A stretch of 26,014 nt of DNA, taken from the NCBI GenBank assembly GCA_049890295.1, contig JBMHBP010000026.1:1-26014 (forward strand), read 5' to 3'. Origin of the DNA: GCA-2862585 sp049890295. GTDB taxonomy: Bacteria; Bacteroidota; Bacteroidia; Flavobacteriales; UBA7312. A program made the position numbers and the translations under genes. The notes beneath the pieces are model-generated. The model ran no database searches, was not told the origin of the DNA, and saw nothing but the letters and a program-made list of their open reading frames with translations. The number at the start of each line of letters is the position of its first letter. Positions within the stretch are counted from its first letter, which is position 1. This document shows, one piece after another, positions 23,506-26,014 of the stretch.

Positions 23506-24825
23506 ATGAAAAATAGTATTGCACTCATATTATTTTTATTGCCCTTTCTTTCAGTAGCACAAAGTGTAGATTGTATCAATCAGGAAGCTATTAATCCAAA
23601 TTGTATATGTGGTATGATTTATGAGCCTGTTTGTGGCTGTGATGGAATTTTATACAGCAACCCATGCCTAGCTACAGAATGTAATGGTGTATCTTATTAC
23701 GTATCAGCTTATGATGAAAATGGTAATTTAATGGATTGTGCCAATGCATTTTCTTCTAGCGTTTGTGATTCGATAGAGGTAAGTCTAACGAATCTATTTT
23801 TTGATATGGATTTAGGAGAACCATATTTAGAAATGAGCCTAAATACGTTCTTTCAGTCCGATCAAACCTTTGCTTATGCGGGTTTTACACTCTTAGACCT
23901 AAACGATGAGATAATAGCCTATGAAGATGAATCTGCCGCAAATGTTTATGGATTTGGATCTAATTACAGCGATAATCGACAATTACTGTTAGATACTTTT
24001 ATTGAGCTTCCTTTTAGTGGTAATCTAATTTTGTATGAAGGTTATTTTTCATCTGACAACCCACAAATGGTTTGTGTTTTTCCAGTCACTTTCGATATAG
24101 ATGGTGCTACACTGCAGGGGCAATATTATTTATCTTCTGAAGATGACTATGTGGAAATTACAGAGGATAGCATTTTAGTCTACGATTTTGAACAAGATAT
24201 GGAGTGCTATGAAAGCATGCAGTTTGCCTATTCTGCTAATGACTCAATAATTTTCCTTTCAAATCAGCAAGAGGAAGAAATGTTGATTTTTGACTATCAA
24301 AATGACGACAACCTTATTTTTTATTTACCTGATAGTTCAACCTTTGTTTTTGACACAACTACTTTTAATACTGACCAATGGCAAGCTTGCTCTGACTGCA
24401 GTATTAATGATTTGTTTGTACAGTCTGGCGAGTGTGACAGTATGGGGTATTTTATGGCAACGGTTGAATTTGAAGTCATGAATGCAGAATCTATGGATTT
24501 CACTATTCAGGGAAATGGCAATGACTATGGTGAGTTTCAGTATGGTAATAATTCTTACTCTATCGGGCCTTTGTTAGGAGATGGTACAACGCAATATGAA
24601 TTTGCCGTAATTGATTCTGATAATATGGATTGTACTGGGGTCTATGAACTAGGTATCGTAGAATGTACACAAACTAGCTCAATTATGATTTACACCGATT
24701 ATTCTAGATCATTAAAGGCCATTAAAAATATGATAGGAGAGAACATCACATCCCCACAACCATTTGTACCTTATCTGTATATTTATGAGGATGGAAGTTA
24801 TGAGAAAAAAATATTTTTTGAATAA
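23506..24825 (+). CDS. Secreted Kazal-domain protein with short T9SS-like tail
   Basis: A 439-residue exported protein. The signal peptide is 'MKNSIALILFLLPFLSVAQ'. Residues about 33-75 form a Kazal-like module, 'CICGMIYEPVCGCDG' then 'YSNPCLATECNGV', the Cys pattern of Kazal serine-protease inhibitors in the variant common in Bacteroidota. The remaining 360 residues are acidic, beta-rich and rich in Asp, Tyr and Phe; I recognise no family. Residues from about 400 form a short tail, 'LKAIKNMIGENI' then 'YIYEDGSYEKKIFFE', which resembles the Flavobacteriales tail ending 'YIYDDGTVEKRI' and is probably a secretion or sorting signal. A protease-inhibitor role is inferred from the domain only. The rhodanese-thioredoxin lipoprotein gene starts 19 bases after the stop. 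Confidence 0.8.
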   Translation: MKNSIALILFLLPFLSVAQSVDCINQEAINPNCICGMIYEPVCGCDGILYSNPCLATECNGVSYYVSAYDENGNLMDCANAFSSSVCDSIEVSLTNLFFDMDLGEPYLEMSLNTFFQSDQTFAYAGFTLLDLNDEIIAYEDESAANVYGFGSNYSDNRQLLLDTFIELPFSGNLILYEGYFSSDNPQMVCVFPVTFDIDGATLQGQYYLSSEDDYVEITEDSILVYDFEQDMECYESMQFAYSANDSIIFLSNQQEEEMLIFDYQNDDNLIFYLPDSSTFVFDTTTFNTDQWQACSDCSINDLFVQSGECDSMGYFMATVEFEVMNAESMDFTIQGNGNDYGEFQYGNNSYSIGPLLGDGTTQYEFAVIDSDNMDCTGVYELGIVECTQTSSIMIYTDYSRSLKAIKNMIGENITSPQPFVPYLYIYEDGSYEKKIFFE

Positions 24826-24844
24826 TTAAATCGAATACCAAGAC

Positions 24845-25561
24845 ATGAAATACCTTTTGTTTTCCTTTTTTTTAACGACCCTGTTGAGCTGTCAAACTAA
24901 TTCTCAGTCGGTAGAAAATATTTCAGCACAAGACGTCAATGCTTACCTTGATTCTGAAAACCTTATTTTATTAGATGTCAGAACAGCTCAAGAAATTTCT
25001 AAAGGGATTATTAAAAATGCCAGTGTAATCGATTTTTATGATTCTAATTTTGATAAGAAAATTCAAAAAATACAAAAAGATAAAACCGTCATTGTCTATT
25101 GTAAGAGTGGCGGCAGAAGTTCAAAAGCTGCTCAACAGCTACTAGCAATGGGACAAGCTCAAGTACTTAACCTTGAAGGTGGTATAATGAGTTGGAAAAA
25201 AGCTGGTTTTCCAATAACCAAATCAAAAATTTCTGATGACACCTCAGTCAATCAGTTTAGCTTAAATGACTTTTCTGAACTGCTCTCTACAAATGACTTA
25301 GTGTTAGTCGATTTTCAGACTCAATGGTGTTTACCTTGTAAAAAATTGTCTCCCATTATCGATATTATTTCCGCAGACTATCAACAGTCTGTTTATGTCA
25401 CCAAGATAGATAGTGATGCCAACGAAAACTTATCCAATCATTTTAAAATTGAGGCTGTTCCTACATTAGTACTTTTTAAACATCAAAAAGAAATTTGGAG
25501 AAATACAGGCTTACTGTCTAAAGAAGACATTAGCAATACATTAAATCAATTTATAGATTAA
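24845..25561 (+). CDS. Rhodanese-thioredoxin fusion lipoprotein
   Basis: A 238-residue lipoprotein joining two thiol domains. The signal 'MKYLLFSFFLTTLLSC' gives acylated C16. The rhodanese domain (about 24-125) has 'LLDVRTAQE' and the active loop 'VYCKSGGRS' with C86. The thioredoxin domain (about 137-238) has 'VDFQTQWCLPCKKLSP' with C162 and C165, and the cis-Pro segment 'EAVPTLVLF'. Rhodaneses carry sulfur as a Cys persulfide; the attached thioredoxin could release it or reduce disulfides of exported proteins. Lipidation puts this outside the inner membrane, where it might serve thiol repair together with the exported MsrA. It is probably co-transcribed with the Kazal-domain gene and is followed by a strong terminator. 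Confidence 0.93.
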   Translation: MKYLLFSFFLTTLLSCQTNSQSVENISAQDVNAYLDSENLILLDVRTAQEISKGIIKNASVIDFYDSNFDKKIQKIQKDKTVIVYCKSGGRSSKAAQQLLAMGQAQVLNLEGGIMSWKKAGFPITKSKISDDTSVNQFSLNDFSELLSTNDLVLVDFQTQWCLPCKKLSPIIDIISADYQQSVYVTKIDSDANENLSNHFKIEAVPTLVLFKHQKEIWRNTGLLSKEDISNTLNQFID

Positions 25562-25588
25562 TCCATTCACTAAACTCCTCCTATAACT

Positions 25589-25618
25589 AAAAAGCCCCAG
25601 CGATAGCTGGGGCTTTTA
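25589..25618. terminator. Bidirectional rho-independent terminator
   Basis: A 12-bp perfect stem (aaaagccccagc / gctggggctttt) with loop gata, GC-rich in the middle and flanked by A and T runs. It serves the rhodanese-thioredoxin gene ending at 25561 and the convergent T9SS cargo gene ending at 25640. Confidence 0.95.
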
Positions 25619-25639
25619 TTATTGATTTGTTTTTATAAG

Positions 25640-26014
25640 TTATTGAACAACAATCTTATGATTCACACTACCCATTGAAGTTGTGACTTCTAAGAAATAC
25701 ACTCCTTTTGCTTGCGTGTTCATGTCAATCACTTTCGTGAACTGACCAACAAATTCAGTTAATTCTTCTGTATACATTTCCTCACCAATCATATTCACTA
25801 CTTTAATCGCTATCGTTTGAGCTTGCTCAGAAGTAAACGTCACGTTAAAGATGTCTCTCGATGGGTTTGGATATACATCCAAGTTATCTACCACATCAGC
25901 TTCTAATCTTGCTCCACCTAGTGTAAATGTCACTGGCTGAGTGAAGATAGTAGCCCATGATGTACCGTTAGTACCACAAGCACCTCTTATTCTCCAAGAA
26001 ATCTCGTCTCCTGG
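25640..26014 (-). CDS. T9SS cargo protein, C-terminal fragment with type A sorting domain (5' end outside window)
   Basis: The frame is open to the window edge, so only the last 124 residues are seen; the GTG at 25933 is an internal Val and not a start. The fragment begins with a beta-rich stretch ('GDEISWRIRGACGTNGTSW', fibronectin-like) and passes through 'FTLGGARLEADVVDN' into a standard T9SS type A sorting domain: 'LDVYPNPSRDIFNVTF', 'IKVVNMIGEEMY' and the terminal 'GVYFLEVTTSMGSVNHKI'. The protein is exported by the type IX system and probably anchored or released at the surface. Nothing can be said about its catalytic part. Confidence 0.92.
   Translation of the reverse strand, partial: PGDEISWRIRGACGTNGTSWATIFTQPVTFTLGGARLEADVVDNLDVYPNPSRDIFNVTFTSEQAQTIAIKVVNMIGEEMYTEELTEFVGQFTKVIDMNTQAKGVYFLEVTTSMGSVNHKIVVQ

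Noticed and set aside
24321..24503. Antisense and out-of-frame open frames inside the Kazal-domain gene
   Set aside because: Shadows of the real gene, without start signals or domains.
25640..25933. Stand-alone 97-residue protein starting at GTG 25933
   Set aside because: The frame continues without a stop to the edge with fibronectin-like sequence, so this is the end of a longer T9SS cargo protein.

Overview
The window looks like a piece of chromosome from an AT-rich marine-type Bacteroidota, most likely order Flavobacteriales. The evidence is direct. Two complete proteins and one edge-truncated protein end in the type IX secretion (T9SS) type A sorting domain with its 'VYPNP' motif, and two more end in a shorter 'Y-x-DGS-Y-x-KKI' tail. 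Many exported proteins and lipoproteins are encoded. Several starts are preceded by the Bacteroidota -7 element TAnnTTTG, and Shine-Dalgarno sequences are mostly absent. I see no tRNA, rRNA, CRISPR array, insertion sequence, phage gene or integrase, and genus cannot be decided from the window.

Left part (1-7760): the 3' end of a TerB/J-domain co-chaperone with its terminator, then a minus-strand series. Read in the direction of transcription this is a GapN-like aldehyde dehydrogenase, a large secreted CotH/lamin-tail protein with a T9SS tail, an alpha/beta hydrolase, PurT (purine synthesis) and an exported MsrA.

Middle part (7900-15930): a plus-strand pair of lipoproteins (a barrel-like protein and an alpha/beta hydrolase), then a dihydroflavonol-reductase-like extended SDR. 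Convergent to these is the minus-strand pair DUF2237-SelO. A ChaN-like haem/iron protein is divergent from that pair across a short inverted repeat. Next come an SDR oxidoreductase and a class-B/e(P4)-type acid phosphatase in one minus-strand unit, a non-coding gap holding what looks like the decayed start of an epimerase gene, and an unknown polytopic membrane protein.

Right part (16100-26014): a secreted endonuclease/exonuclease/phosphatase-fold protein that looks leaderless, a tiny cysteine-rich lipoprotein, and a 1614-residue secreted repeat protein. The last has eighteen Cys-rich repeats (strict 49-residue period over long stretches) and two C-type-lectin-like domains inside a 450-codon tandem duplication. 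It is followed by a YkuK-type RNase H-fold protein, a small unknown helical protein, a Kazal-domain secreted protein, a rhodanese-thioredoxin lipoprotein, and the 3' end of another T9SS cargo gene.

The recurring themes are cell-surface and secreted proteins plus thiol or oxidative-damage repair (MsrA, SelO, rhodanese-thioredoxin). I did not find a convincing unknown multi-gene system. The best leads are the lectin/Cys-repeat protein and its internal duplication, the C8 tract in the CotH gene as a possible on/off switch, the shared short C-terminal tail on two unrelated secreted proteins, the apparently leaderless nuclease gene, and the gene fossil near 14.9 kb.
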